Source of the DNA: Sporosarcina koreensis
GTDB lineage: Bacteria; Bacillota; Bacilli; Bacillales_A; Planococcaceae
Direction: 5' to 3'
Length of the DNA stretch: 64,000 bases
NCBI RefSeq assembly: GCF_000826145.2
Contig: NZ_LN651337.1
Span: 313,774-377,773 of the forward strand
The notes under the pieces are model-generated. The model did not search any database and was not told the DNA's origin. It saw only the letters and a list, made by a program, of their open reading frames with translations. The translations under genes were made by a program, and so were the position numbers. Of the stretch, positions 55,715-64,000 are shown one piece after another (positions within the stretch are counted from its first letter, which is position 1; each line of letters opens with the position of its first letter).

Positions 55715-56698
55715 ATGACACAATTGAACTTCAAACGGCACCGCCGTCTGCGCAGCTCTGCGGGGATGCGCGCCATGGTGCGCGAAACACAGCTGGATGC
55801 ATCCGACTTCATCTATCCGATCTTCGTGATCGAAGGGGAGGATATCAAGCAGGAGGTTCCGTCCATGCCGGGTGTCTATCAGCACTCGATGGATCGTCTC
55901 GGCGAGGAGCTCGACGAGGCGGTCGCGCTCGGAATTCCATCTGTCATCTTTTTCGGTGTCGTGACTGAAAAAGACGCTGTCGGCAGCGGTGCGTATCACG
56001 ATCATGGCATCATCCAGGAAGCGATCCGCCTTGCGAAGGACCGCCACCCGCATCTGGTGGTGATCGCAGACACATGTTTGTGTGAGTATACCGATCATGG
56101 ACATTGCGGCGTGATCGAAGGGGACCGGGTCCTGAATGATCCGTCCCTCGAACTTCTCGTCAAGACGGCTGTGTCCCAGGCGAAAGCCGGTGCGGATATC
56201 ATTGCACCGTCCAACATGATGGATGGATTCGTCACTGCCATCCGTCACGGTCTGGACGAAGCAGGCTTCGAAGAGACGCCGATCATGAGCTACGCAGTGA
56301 AATATGCCTCTGCCTATTACGGTCCGTTCCGCGATGCTGCGGATTCGACACCGCAATTCGGTGACAGGAAAGCGTATCAGATGGACCCGGCCAACCGGAT
56401 GGAAGCGCTCCGTGAAGCGGAATCCGATGTTGCAGAAGGCGCAGATTTCCTCATCGTCAAACCGGCATTATCCTACTTGGATATCATGCGTGATGTGAAA
56501 AACAACACATTGCTGCCGCTTGTCGCCTATAACGTCAGCGGGGAGTATGCAATGGTGAAAGCAGCCGCGCTGAACGGCTGGGTCGACGAGCAGCGGATTG
56601 TTCTGGAGACACTGACAAGTATGAAACGCGCGGGCGCAGATCTGATCATGACCTATCATGCGAAAGATGCGGCGCGCTGGCTGGAGGAGACGAAATGA
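55715..56698 (+). CDS. hemB: Delta-aminolevulinic acid dehydratase (porphobilinogen synthase)
   Basis: Condenses two aminolevulinates to porphobilinogen, 327 residues. Catalytic lysines are in MSYAVKYAS (about residue 198) and [14 protein letters not shown] (about 250). The cysteine cluster [14 protein letters not shown] near 119 marks the zinc-dependent form. ATG follows GAAAGGAAGGAACTGACTG. It overlaps hemL by four bases. Confidence 0.97.
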   Translation: MTQLNFKRHRRLRSSAGMRAMVRETQLDASDFIYPIFVIEGEDIKQEVPSMPGVYQHSMDRLGEELDEAVALGIPSVIFFGVVTEKDAVGSGAYHDHGIIQEAIRLAKDRHPHLVVIADTCLCEYTDHGHCGVIEGDRVLNDPSLELLVKTAVSQAKAGADIIAPSNMMDGFVTAIRHGLDEAGFEETPIMSYAVKYASAYYGPFRDAADSTPQFGDRKAYQMDPANRMEALREAESDVAEGADFLIVKPALSYLDIMRDVKNNTLLPLVAYNVSGEYAMVKAAALNGWVDEQRIVLETLTSMKRAGADLIMTYHAKDAARWLEETK

Positions 56699-57984
56699 GA
56701 GACTATACAAAATCGAAGCAGGCATTCAAAGAAGCGGTCGATCTCATGCCGGGCGGAGTGAATTCCCCGGTCCGCGCCTTCAAATCGGTCAATATGGACC
56801 CTATCTTCATGGAGAGCGGCAAAGGTGCGATCATCAAGGATATCGACGGCAACGAATACATCGATTACGTCCTGTCATGGGGACCGCTCATTCTTGGACA
56901 CGCCGAGGAAGGCGTCGTGAAAGCACTTCAGGACGCAGCGGTGAAAGGGTCCAGTTTCGGTGCGCCGACACTGCTTGAAAACGAGCTTGCTGAACTCGTC
57001 ATCGAGCGGGTGCCGTCAATCGAGATGGTCCGGATGGTTTCATCTGGTACGGAAGCGACGATGAGTGTCCTGCGTCTTGCCCGAGGCTATACGAAGCGCA
57101 ACCTGATTTTGAAATTCGAAGGGTGCTACCACGGTCACGGCGATTCCCTTCTCATCAAAGCGGGATCCGGCGTTGCGACACTCGGCCTGCCGGACAGCCC
57201 GGGCGTGCCGGAAGGTGTTGCGAAGAATACGATTACAGTGCCATACAACGATCTGGAGAGCCTGAAACTCGCCTTCAAGGAATACGGTGACGATCTGGCA
57301 GCTGTCATCGTTGAACCGGTTGCCGGCAATATGGGTGTTGTCCCGCCAAAGGACGGTTTCCTGACAGAGCTCCGCAAGATGACGGAAGAGAACGGCACAC
57401 TGCTCATCTTCGACGAAGTGATGACCGGGTTCCGCGTCGGCTACAACTGTGCACAGGGTCATTTCGGGGTCACTCCGGATCTGACATGCCTCGGTAAGGT
57501 GATCGGCGGCGGACTGCCGGTCGGCGCGTACGGCGGCAAACGGGAGATCATAGAACACATCGCACCGGCGGGCACGGTCTACCAGGCAGGGACACTTTCA
57601 GGCAACCCGCTCGCGATGACTGCAGGGATCGAGACACTGAAGCGCCTGACGCCTGCGTCATACGATCACTTCATGAAACTCGGCGACCAGCTGGAAAAAG
57701 GGTTCCGCGAAGCGGCGGAAGCGAACAACATTCCGCATACGGTCAACCGGGCAGGATCGATGATCGGCTTCTTCTTCACAAACGAGGATGTCGTCGATTA
57801 TGAAACAGCGAAGACATCCGATCTCAAACTGTTCGCGGAATACTACCGCATGATGGCGGACGAGGGGATCTTCCTGCCGCCGTCCCAGTTCGAAGGCATG
57901 TTCCTGTCTGCAGCGCATACCGAAGAGCATATTGCGGAAACAGTGAAGGCGTTCCATACCGTCTTTAGCAAACTGAAGAAATAA
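56695..57984 (+). CDS. hemL: Glutamate-1-semialdehyde 2,1-aminomutase
   Basis: Makes 5-aminolevulinate from glutamate-1-semialdehyde, 429 residues, PLP enzyme. [16 protein letters not shown] near 118, [14 protein letters not shown] near 236 and the PLP Lys in [14 protein letters not shown] (about 268) are conserved. ATG follows CTGGAGGAGACGAA and overlaps the end of hemB. Last gene of the hem operon. Confidence 0.97.
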   Translation: MRDYTKSKQAFKEAVDLMPGGVNSPVRAFKSVNMDPIFMESGKGAIIKDIDGNEYIDYVLSWGPLILGHAEEGVVKALQDAAVKGSSFGAPTLLENELAELVIERVPSIEMVRMVSSGTEATMSVLRLARGYTKRNLILKFEGCYHGHGDSLLIKAGSGVATLGLPDSPGVPEGVAKNTITVPYNDLESLKLAFKEYGDDLAAVIVEPVAGNMGVVPPKDGFLTELRKMTEENGTLLIFDEVMTGFRVGYNCAQGHFGVTPDLTCLGKVIGGGLPVGAYGGKREIIEHIAPAGTVYQAGTLSGNPLAMTAGIETLKRLTPASYDHFMKLGDQLEKGFREAAEANNIPHTVNRAGSMIGFFFTNEDVVDYETAKTSDLKLFAEYYRMMADEGIFLPPSQFEGMFLSAAHTEEHIAETVKAFHTVFSKLKK

Positions 57985-57986
57985 TT

Positions 57987-58028
57987 TAAAAAGCCTTATC
58001 GGACATCATCGTGCCGGTAAGGCTTTTT
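57987..58028 (+). terminator. Terminator of the hem operon
   Basis: AAAAAGCCTTA and TAAGGCTTTTT with an inner CGG/CCG pairing. Confidence 0.92.
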
Positions 58029-58086
58029 GTTCTGTCTCCGGCCATCCCCGCATACAATGCATGAGAATAAAGGAGGCGGCTGAGAG

Positions 58087-58779
58087 ATGAAACCGATCGA
58101 ATGGACATTATCCGAAACATTCCAATTCCCCGCATCAGCAGGCAGGGTGACAGAGGCGGACAGTGTGAAAGTGACCGCAGGCTATGATGATAAGCAGACG
58201 GAAGATGCCGTCCGGCTGTCGGGCATCTACCATATTGCGGCGAATGTGACGTTTGGAGAAGGCGCAGCCAATGCAGAAAATACAGCGGAGGACGCAATCC
58301 TTATCGATGACGTGGAGCTGGAAGGCGCGAAAGGCTATTTCGAGTACGCCGTACCGCTGCAAGTCGATCTGCCGGCAGCTGACGGTGTCGGTGTGACAGC
58401 GAAAGTGGTCGATGCGTCGGCATCCGCTACGGACAGCGGCGAGCTGCTGGTCATGTGGACCGTACAAGCATCCGCCAGGGAAGAGGCCGTTCCTGCAGTG
58501 GCTGCGGAAACGGCAGCTGTCGAGGCAGCTGAGCAGATCATCAGCGCGGCAGAGTCAAATACTGCCACTGCAGCAGATGAGCAGGCAGCTGAAGTGACTT
58601 CCGCTGCAGCAGCAGCTGATTCCGCGGAAGCGGATCTGGACAGTGACAGTTCGAGCGTGGCGATTGCGATGACAGTGACTGAAGACAGCGGGCATCACGA
58701 AATGCTGGCGTTCATCCAGGACCTGGACGATGACGTGTCTGTCACGCCGTATGTGCTAAATAATGTTGCGGTGGAATAG
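58087..58779 (+). CDS. SpoVID-like N-terminal domain with Ala/Glu-rich tail
   Basis: A 230-residue acidic protein between hemL and valS, where Bacillus has spoVID. The first 105 residues resemble the SpoVID N-terminal beta domain: a start like WTLSETFQFPASAG, then VRLSGIYHIAANVTF, and a hydrophobic VPLQVDLPAADGVGV. After that come about 90 residues of low-complexity Ala, Glu, Thr and Ser, and no C-terminal LysM domain. ATG follows AAGGAGGCGGCTGAGAG. SpoVID anchors the spore coat. Without LysM this protein is either a relic in a non-sporulating lineage or has a new role. Confidence 0.7.
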   Translation: MKPIEWTLSETFQFPASAGRVTEADSVKVTAGYDDKQTEDAVRLSGIYHIAANVTFGEGAANAENTAEDAILIDDVELEGAKGYFEYAVPLQVDLPAADGVGVTAKVVDASASATDSGELLVMWTVQASAREEAVPAVAAETAAVEAAEQIISAAESNTATAADEQAAEVTSAAAAADSAEADLDSDSSSVAIAMTVTEDSGHHEMLAFIQDLDDDVSVTPYVLNNVAVE

Positions 58780-58947
58780 GAACGCGCAGCCGCAAAGTAC
58801 GCAGAAGAGCAGGAAATCACCGGTCGTCGGGATGATCAGCAGCCGGATGAGCTGGAAGACGGAAATCGGGATGATGATCATCTTGCAGTAGAATCTCGTT
58901 TTCCGGAGCCAGGGCGGCAGCAAGTATGGGTTGTATCCTCTTCTCAT
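58756..58947 (-). CDS. Small two-helix membrane protein (63 residues)
   Basis: MRRGYNPYLLPPWLRKTRFY, then two membrane helices (MIIIPISVFQLIRLLIIP and FLLFCVLCGCAFLF). ATG has the ribosome site GAAAGGATGGTGTC. The 3' end overlaps that of the SpoVID-like gene by 24 bases, convergent. Related small proteins occur near valS in other Bacillales as far as I recall. Function unknown. Confidence 0.6.
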   Translation of the reverse strand: MRRGYNPYLLPPWLRKTRFYCKMIIIPISVFQLIRLLIIPTTGDFLLFCVLCGCAFLFHRNII

Positions 58948-58970
58948 GACACCATCCTTTCATTGCAGGC

Positions 58971-59000
58971 TTGACGGGTCTGGCACGTTTCCGGTACACT
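58971..59000 (+). promoter_or_regulatory. Promoter of the valS leader
   Basis: TTGACG (58971-58976), 18 bases, TACACT (58995-59000), directly before the T-box leader and divergent from the 63-residue membrane protein gene. Confidence 0.7.
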
Positions 59001-59004
59001 GATG

Positions 59005-59262
59005 GAAACAGCATAGGGATGCAGTGAGCGGGAAAGTAAGCCGGCTGGCATTTTTCAGAGAGGGTCCGGGAATGGTGCGAGGACCCAGTGCAGCCTGACT
59101 GAACGTCACCCGTCAGCAGTTTTCGTGAACACAGTCGTCACTAGCGGAAACCGGTTAGAAGCCGTTATGTTTTTCGAGGCATCGTGTTTTTAGGCACGCA
59201 TGCGAATAAAGGTGGTACCGCGAACTGACTCCTTCGTCCTTTACAGACGAAGGGGTTTTTTG
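59005..59262 (+). promoter_or_regulatory. T-box leader of valS (valine)
   Basis: The T-box sequence AAAGGTGGTACCGCG lies at 59208-59222, followed by a terminator (CCTTCGTC and GACGAAGG, then T6) ending near 59261. The likely specifier is GTC (59104-59106), followed by A, in a loop after CTGACTGAAC. Uncharged valyl-tRNA would stop termination and raise valS expression. Confidence 0.92.
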
Positions 59263-59347
59263 TGTTTCATCCGCGATACAGCTGCACGCCGGGCAGATGC
59301 CCGGCGATCACTGACACATCCATAAGGACATATGAGGAGGAACCGTT

Positions 59348-61996
59348 ATGACGGACAAACAGCAGACAGAAATGCCGACGAAGTACGATCCGCAGACGAT
59401 CGAGAAAGACCGCTATGAATGGTGGCTGGAAGGCGGGTACTTCAAAGCCCAGCCGGAGAGCGGCAAGGAGCCGTATACAATTGTCATCCCGCCGCCAAAC
59501 GTGACAGGCAAGCTTCACCTCGGCCATGCGTGGGATACAACGCTGCAGGATATCCTGATCCGCATGAAACGGATGCAGGGCTACGATGCTCTTTGGCTGC
59601 CCGGCATGGACCATGCGGGTATTGCGACACAGGCGAAGGTGGAGGAGAAGCTCCGTGCGGACGGCCAGAACCGCTATGACCTCGGCCGCGAGAAATTCCT
59701 CGAGAAGACATGGGAATGGAAAGAGGAATATGCCGGCCATATCCGGGAGCAGTGGGCGAAACTCGGTCTCGCGCTCGATTATTCCCGCGAACGGTTCACA
59801 CTCGATGAAGGCCTGTCGCGTGCAGTCCGGGAAGTGTTCGTAAAGCTCTATGACAAAGGGCTGATCTACCGCGGCGAGTACATCATCAACTGGGATCCCG
59901 CAACAAAAACAGCGCTGTCCGATATCGAAGTCATCCATAAAGATGTAGCGGGTGCCTTCTATCATATGCGCTACCCGCTCACAGATGGAACCGGAAGTAT
60001 CGAAATCGCGACGACCCGCCCGGAGACGATGCTCGGGGATACGGCGGTCGCCGTCCATCCGGATGATGAACGCTACCAGCACCTGATCGGCAAGACGGTC
60101 AAACTGCCGATTGTCGGCCGTGAAATCCCGATTGTCGCAGATGACTATGTCGAGATGGACTTCGGAAGCGGCGCAGTCAAGATCACGCCGGCACACGACC
60201 CGAACGACTTTGAGATCGGCAACCGCCATGACCTTCCGCGTGTCCTCGTCATGAACGAAGACGGCTCGATGAACAGCATGGCCGGCAAATACGAAGGCAT
60301 GGACCGTTTCGAATGCCGGAAAGCGATCGTCAAGGACCTGCAGGAGATGGATGTCCTGTTCAAAATCGAAGAGTACAACCATTCCGTCGGCCACTCGGAG
60401 CGGAGCGGCGCAGTCGTCGAGCCATACTTGTCGACACAATGGTTCGTCAAGATGCAGCCGCTGGCAGAACAGGCGATCGAACTGCAGAAGACGGACGGCA
60501 AAGTCAACTTCGTTCCCGAGCGGTTCGAGAAGACGTATCTGACATGGATGGAGAACGTCCACGACTGGTGCATCTCCCGCCAGCTCTGGTGGGGCCACCG
60601 CATTCCGGCCTGGTATCATAACGAAACTGGCGAAGTGTATGTCGGTGAGGAAGCGCCGGCGGACATCGAGAACTGGCATCAGGAGAATGACGTGCTCGAT
60701 ACGTGGTTCTCATCCGCACTCTGGCCATTCTCGACGATGGGCTGGCCGGATACGGAAGACCCTGAATTCAAACGGTATTATCCGACGGACGCTCTCGTTA
60801 CAGGATATGACATCATCTTCTTCTGGGTGTCCCGGATGATCTTCCAGGCGCTCGAATTCACCGATCAGCGTCCGTTCAATGATGTGCTGATCCACGGACT
60901 GGTGCGTGCAGAAGACGGCCGCAAAATGTCGAAGTCGCTCGGCAACGGGGTCGATCCGATGGACGTCATCGACCAGTACGGTGCCGATGCGCTCCGCTAC
61001 TTCCTGGCGACAGGGTCATCACCGGGGCAGGACCTGCGCTATTCGACGGAAAAAGTCGAAGCGATCTGGAATTTCGCGAACAAGATCTGGAACGCCTCCC
61101 GTTTCGCGCTCATGAACATGGAAGGCATGACATACGAGGAAATCGACCTGTCCGGCAAGCGATCTGTCGCGGATGACTGGATCCTGACGCGCCTGAACGA
61201 AACAATCGATTCCGTCACCAAGCTGTCCGACCGGTATGAATTCGGCGAAGTCGGCCGTGCGCTCTACAACTTCATCTGGGATGACGTGTGCGACTGGTAT
61301 ATCGAAATGGCGAAGCTGCCATTGTATGGGGAAGACGAGGACGCGAAGAAGATGACGCGCTCCGTGCTTGCCTATGTCCTCGACAACACGATGCGTCTGC
61401 TGCACCCGCTCATGCCGTTCATCACCGAAGAGATCTGGCAGAACCTGCCGCACAGCGACGAGTCGATCACGGTGGCACCATGGCCGACAGTGAATGCTGC
61501 CTACTCGGATGAAAAACGCTCGGATGACATGAAACTGCTGACGGATATCATCAAAGCGGTCCGCAACATCCGCGCGGAAGTGAACACACCGATGAGCCGC
61601 CAGGTGCCTCTCTACATCGCTGCGAAAGATGAGGCGACAGCTGCCGTGCTGGATGAGAACCAGGCGTATCTGGAGAAGTTCTGCAATCCGGAATCCCTCA
61701 AAATCGGTGTGGACGTCCAGGCGCCAGGTAAATCGATGTCCGCCGTCGTGACAGGCGCGGAACTGTTCATGCCACTTGAAGGGCTGCTCGATATCGACGA
61801 GGAGATCGCACGTCTGACGAAAGAACTCGGCAAATGGACCGGTGAAGTGAAGCGCGTCCAGGGCAAACTGTCCAACGAACGCTTCGTTTCGAAAGCACCG
61901 CAGGCCGTCGTCGACGAAGAGCGTGCGAAAGAGAAGGATTACCTCGAAAAACACGCCGCCGTCCAGCGCCGGATCGAGGAACTGAAAGAGATTTAA
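59348..61996 (+). CDS. valS: Valyl-tRNA synthetase
   Basis: Class I synthetase charging tRNA-Val, 882 residues. The HIGH-type motif is [14 protein letters not shown] (about residue 49), the CP1 editing domain contains [17 protein letters not shown] near 220, KMSKS is in [11 protein letters not shown] near 523, and the C-terminus carries the coiled-coil arm ([16 protein letters not shown] onward). ATG follows GAGGAGGAACCGTT. Controlled by the upstream T-box. Confidence 0.97.
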   Translation: MTDKQQTEMPTKYDPQTIEKDRYEWWLEGGYFKAQPESGKEPYTIVIPPPNVTGKLHLGHAWDTTLQDILIRMKRMQGYDALWLPGMDHAGIATQAKVEEKLRADGQNRYDLGREKFLEKTWEWKEEYAGHIREQWAKLGLALDYSRERFTLDEGLSRAVREVFVKLYDKGLIYRGEYIINWDPATKTALSDIEVIHKDVAGAFYHMRYPLTDGTGSIEIATTRPETMLGDTAVAVHPDDERYQHLIGKTVKLPIVGREIPIVADDYVEMDFGSGAVKITPAHDPNDFEIGNRHDLPRVLVMNEDGSMNSMAGKYEGMDRFECRKAIVKDLQEMDVLFKIEEYNHSVGHSERSGAVVEPYLSTQWFVKMQPLAEQAIELQKTDGKVNFVPERFEKTYLTWMENVHDWCISRQLWWGHRIPAWYHNETGEVYVGEEAPADIENWHQENDVLDTWFSSALWPFSTMGWPDTEDPEFKRYYPTDALVTGYDIIFFWVSRMIFQALEFTDQRPFNDVLIHGLVRAEDGRKMSKSLGNGVDPMDVIDQYGADALRYFLATGSSPGQDLRYSTEKVEAIWNFANKIWNASRFALMNMEGMTYEEIDLSGKRSVADDWILTRLNETIDSVTKLSDRYEFGEVGRALYNFIWDDVCDWYIEMAKLPLYGEDEDAKKMTRSVLAYVLDNTMRLLHPLMPFITEEIWQNLPHSDESITVAPWPTVNAAYSDEKRSDDMKLLTDIIKAVRNIRAEVNTPMSRQVPLYIAAKDEATAAVLDENQAYLEKFCNPESLKIGVDVQAPGKSMSAVVTGAELFMPLEGLLDIDEEIARLTKELGKWTGEVKRVQGKLSNERFVSKAPQAVVDEERAKEKDYLEKHAAVQRRIEELKEI

Positions 61997-62006
61997 CTAA
62001 GGAAGG

Positions 62007-62033
62007 CTCCGCAGCTGCGGAGCCTTTTTTCCA
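62007..62033 (+). terminator. Terminator of valS
   Basis: GGCTCCGCAGCTGCGGAGCC, a perfect ten-base-pair palindrome, followed by T6. Confidence 0.93.
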
Positions 62034-62052
62034 TGGGGGCGGAGGCGGCCGT

Positions 62053-62207
62053 AACGCTCATAAACCGGCCGAAAATGATCATAAATCTTGAAAAATGATC
62101 ATAAAACCAAGAATGTGATCATAAACACAGAATTCCGCTCATAAACTCACCAAAGTGATCATAAATCCCGAAAAGTGATCATAAAACAGGAGAAACCGCT
62201 CATAACG
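62053..62207. repeat. Eight-copy array of the 20-bp element, array C (inverted)
   Basis: The reverse-complement form GATCATAA recurs at 62077, 62097, 62117, (GCTCATAA) 62137, 62157 and 62177. A GCTCATAA cap lies 21 bases away at each end (62056 and 62198). That again makes eight copies, with 20-base steps inside and 21 at the ends. It fills the space between the valS terminator and that of the convergent ligase genes. Confidence 0.95.
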
Positions 62208-62246
62208 CAAGCGGGCAATGCTCCGCATCAGCAGCCATCCCGGCAT

Positions 62247-62285
62247 AAAAAAGCGAAGCGCCACAAATCAGGCACTTCGCTTTTC
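62247..62285. terminator. Terminator of the ATP-grasp gene pair
   Basis: AAAAAGCGAAG and CTTCGCTTTT flank a 16-base loop; T run on both strands. Confidence 0.85.
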
Positions 62286-62306
62286 CTATCTTCCGTAAAC
62301 AGGCAG

Positions 62307-63119
62307 CTATCCCGCATACGGATCGTCCAGCTTATCGGAAATGTACTTCATCAATTCCTCCGCAACATCCAGGTCGCCTGCTGCATACAGCGACCGCGCG
62401 CCAACAGGATCTTCAAGTTCATTGAACAGCCAGATCCCATCCTGATCCTGGATAAAGTCGATACCGACATAATCGCTTTTCAGCGCCTTGGCAATCCGTT
62501 CCGCTAAGGCTGTGAGCGCGGCCGGCGGGCTGAACGGCTCCGCCGTGCCGCCGAGTGCGACATTCGACTTGAACGACCCGGCGCCTGTCCGCTTCACTGC
62601 ACCGATACAGACAACTCCGAGCATATAGAGCCGGACGTCGGACGGCGTGTGATCGATGAATGGCTGGACAATCCACTGCTCCGTGGGCCGTTCCGCAAAC
62701 AATTCCGCAGCCGACTTCTCATCCTCCAGCAAAAACACATCACTGCCGCCATGCCCATCGGCCGTCTTGACGACAGCCGGGAACGACCGGATCTCGTCCA
62801 CAGCTCTCACTTTAGCCGTTGGAATCGCCGGAACGCCGAGCATCATCGCGAGCTGTGATGCCGCGAGTTTATCATTCGCGATCCGGTTCACTTCGGTACG
62901 GTTGAACACGCGGACGCCGGCGTCTTCCAGGCCGCGGCTGATGTCAAAGTCACGGCCGCGGTACAACGCAAAATCCGGCTGAGCGTCATCCGGCTGCAAT
63001 TCTTCCTCGATCTTCAGTTCAAGATCCAGCCTGCAGTTTTGAGCTGCCGCGATCAGCTGCCCTATGAACCACGCATTCCGCTCCGCTTCTTCGCGGCTGT
63101 AGATTAGCCATCCCGTCAT
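62307..63119 (-). CDS. RimK-type ATP-grasp ligase, second of a pair
   Basis: A 270-residue protein with the ATP-grasp fold of RimK/LysX-like carboxylate-amine ligases. Seen are VFNRTEVNRIANDKLAASQL (about residue 70), the nucleotide-binding FPAVVKTADGHGGSDVFLLE near 113, and the metal-binding end GIDFIQDQDGIWLFNELED (about 221-239), continuing VGARSLYAAGD. ATG overlaps the stop of the upstream ligase gene by four bases. It would join an amino acid to a carboxylate using ATP; the substrate is unknown. Confidence 0.82.
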   Translation of the reverse strand: MTGWLIYSREEAERNAWFIGQLIAAAQNCRLDLELKIEEELQPDDAQPDFALYRGRDFDISRGLEDAGVRVFNRTEVNRIANDKLAASQLAMMLGVPAIPTAKVRAVDEIRSFPAVVKTADGHGGSDVFLLEDEKSAAELFAERPTEQWIVQPFIDHTPSDVRLYMLGVVCIGAVKRTGAGSFKSNVALGGTAEPFSPPAALTALAERIAKALKSDYVGIDFIQDQDGIWLFNELEDPVGARSLYAAGDLDVAEELMKYISDKLDDPYAG

Positions 63120-63982
63120 GATAGTTCCTCCAGTATCCAGGCGATCATATCGTCAGCGACGTTGATGCCCGTAACATTGTAGAGATTACGGATATGGGCC
63201 GCACCGTTGACTTCGCAGACGAGCGGCTGCCCGTCCGGATCGTACAGCAGATCGACACCGGCAAAGTCCGCACCGACCGACCGGGCAGCCCGGAGAGCGA
63301 CGGATTCCTGTTCAGCCGTGAGTTCTACGACAGCGGCAGTCCCGCCGTTCGTAATATTCGCCCGGAAATCGGTTTCCGAGGAACGCGCCATCGCAGCGGC
63401 AACCCGATCGCCGACAACGTTCACCCGGATGTCGCGTCCCCGGCTTGACGCGATGAATTCCTGGAACAGGTAATCCGTTCCGCGCAACTCCTCGACCTTC
63501 TCATAGAACGCTTTTTCTGTTTCAATCAAGTACACATTCATGCCGAACGAGCCCCGGGCTTCTTTGATGATCATTGGGAGACCCAGCTCACCTAGTACCC
63601 GCTCGTAAAATCCACTGTCAGAAATCGTGAACTTAGGATACACTTTCGGCGCCAGAATCGTCCGGGGCATCGGTATGCCGTCGCGCGCAAGGGCAACCGC
63701 CTGCTTCGTCTTATTGTCGCACCGTTCGATCACCTCCGGGTCGTTGTACACCGGAATGCCGAGCGATTTCAAATAGGTCGCGAGCACAATATCTTTATCC
63801 AGGAAGACGACGAAATCCGGCAAATCATCAAGCGGCTGGGTCACATCCATGAGCACTTCATAGTTTTTCAGGATCCGCGCATCGACGCCTGCGCGCTCCG
63901 CCGCCCCGGCGACGAGGTCCGCCTGATCCCTGAACTTTTCGCTGACGAGACTGCCATTATAAATAATCCAGCATTTTTTCAA
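63116..63982 (-). CDS. RimK-type ATP-grasp ligase, first of a pair
   Basis: A 288-residue ATP-grasp ligase. The N-terminal domain opens KCWIIYNGSLVSEKFRDQAD. The fold core has VYNDPEVIERCDNKTKQAVA near residue 99, LPMIIKEARGSFGMNVYLIE near 135 and the metal site GVDLLYDPDGQPLVCEVNG (about 238-256) ending TGINVADDMIAWIL. This matches RimK/LysX proteins more than D-Ala ligases. The TTG start follows GAAGGGTTCAT. It is clearly a distant paralog of its downstream neighbour. In Bacillus, folC follows valS, so the pair is an addition at this site. Confidence 0.85.
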   Translation of the reverse strand: MKKCWIIYNGSLVSEKFRDQADLVAGAAERAGVDARILKNYEVLMDVTQPLDDLPDFVVFLDKDIVLATYLKSLGIPVYNDPEVIERCDNKTKQAVALARDGIPMPRTILAPKVYPKFTISDSGFYERVLGELGLPMIIKEARGSFGMNVYLIETEKAFYEKVEELRGTDYLFQEFIASSRGRDIRVNVVGDRVAAAMARSSETDFRANITNGGTAAVVELTAEQESVALRAARSVGADFAGVDLLYDPDGQPLVCEVNGAAHIRNLYNVTGINVADDMIAWILEELS

Positions 63983-64000
63983 ATGAACCCTTCTCCCCGT

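Overview
The window looks like the chromosome of a high-GC (visibly above 50%), non-phage, low-transposon member of the Bacillales, most likely a planococcal genus (Planococcaceae/Caryophanaceae such as Bhargavaea, Planococcus or Sporosarcina). This is inferred from three things. The gene order tig-clpX-lon-engB-hemAXCDBL-valS is the Bacillus order. There is a C30 carotenoid (crtQ-crtN-crtP) cluster. A degenerate SpoVID-like gene sits where spoVID lies in Bacillus. Start codon use is unusual, with many TTG starts behind strong ribosome binding sites and two genes that seem to start at ATT or ATC. I see no insertion sequence, prophage, tRNA, rRNA or CRISPR array.

Layout. 0-6.3 kb: lrgAB-type pair, the CtsR-controlled chaperone gene clpE behind a duplicated promoter/operator module, an MFS drug-exporter and an EamA permease. 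6.3-8.2 kb: two tandem threonine T-box leaders in front of a threonyl-tRNA synthetase that lacks its TGS and editing domains. 8.2-14.8 kb: oligopeptidase B, then a NERD-domain protein and an AtoE-type permease between two arrays of a 52-bp hairpin repeat, then a DUF1284 protein. 14.9-15.8 kb: a short-chain dehydrogenase. 16.0-28.6 kb: a 13-gene catabolic run: aminotransferase, three-part amino-acid ABC importer with a lysine-6-dehydrogenase-like enzyme inserted, CoA-transferase pair, full beta-oxidation set, thiolase, 2-hydroxyacid dehydrogenase and a D-malate/tartrate-type dehydrogenase. It is probably one pathway that imports an amino acid and breaks it down to acetyl-CoA.

28.7-45.3 kb: scattered single genes (luciferase-like monooxygenase, iron alcohol dehydrogenase, MecA-like PBP lipoprotein, PatB/MalY lyase, carotenoid genes, small zinc-ribbon and PspC proteins, cutC, a disrupted hemAT aerotaxis receptor, acetyltransferases). 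45.4-62.0 kb: conserved core, namely trigger factor, ClpX, Lon, EngB, the PerR-box hem operon making protoporphyrin precursors, the SpoVID-like gene, and valS behind a valine T-box. 62.3-64.0 kb: two overlapping RimK-type ATP-grasp ligases of unknown product.

Two families of non-coding repeats stand out. One is a 52-bp imperfect hairpin repeated with no length change (16 and 5 full units). The other is a 20-bp element around TTATGATCAC, present as three separate arrays (31.6, 46.8 and 62.1 kb), each of exactly eight copies. Neither period is a multiple of three and neither has spacers, so they are neither coding repeats nor CRISPR.
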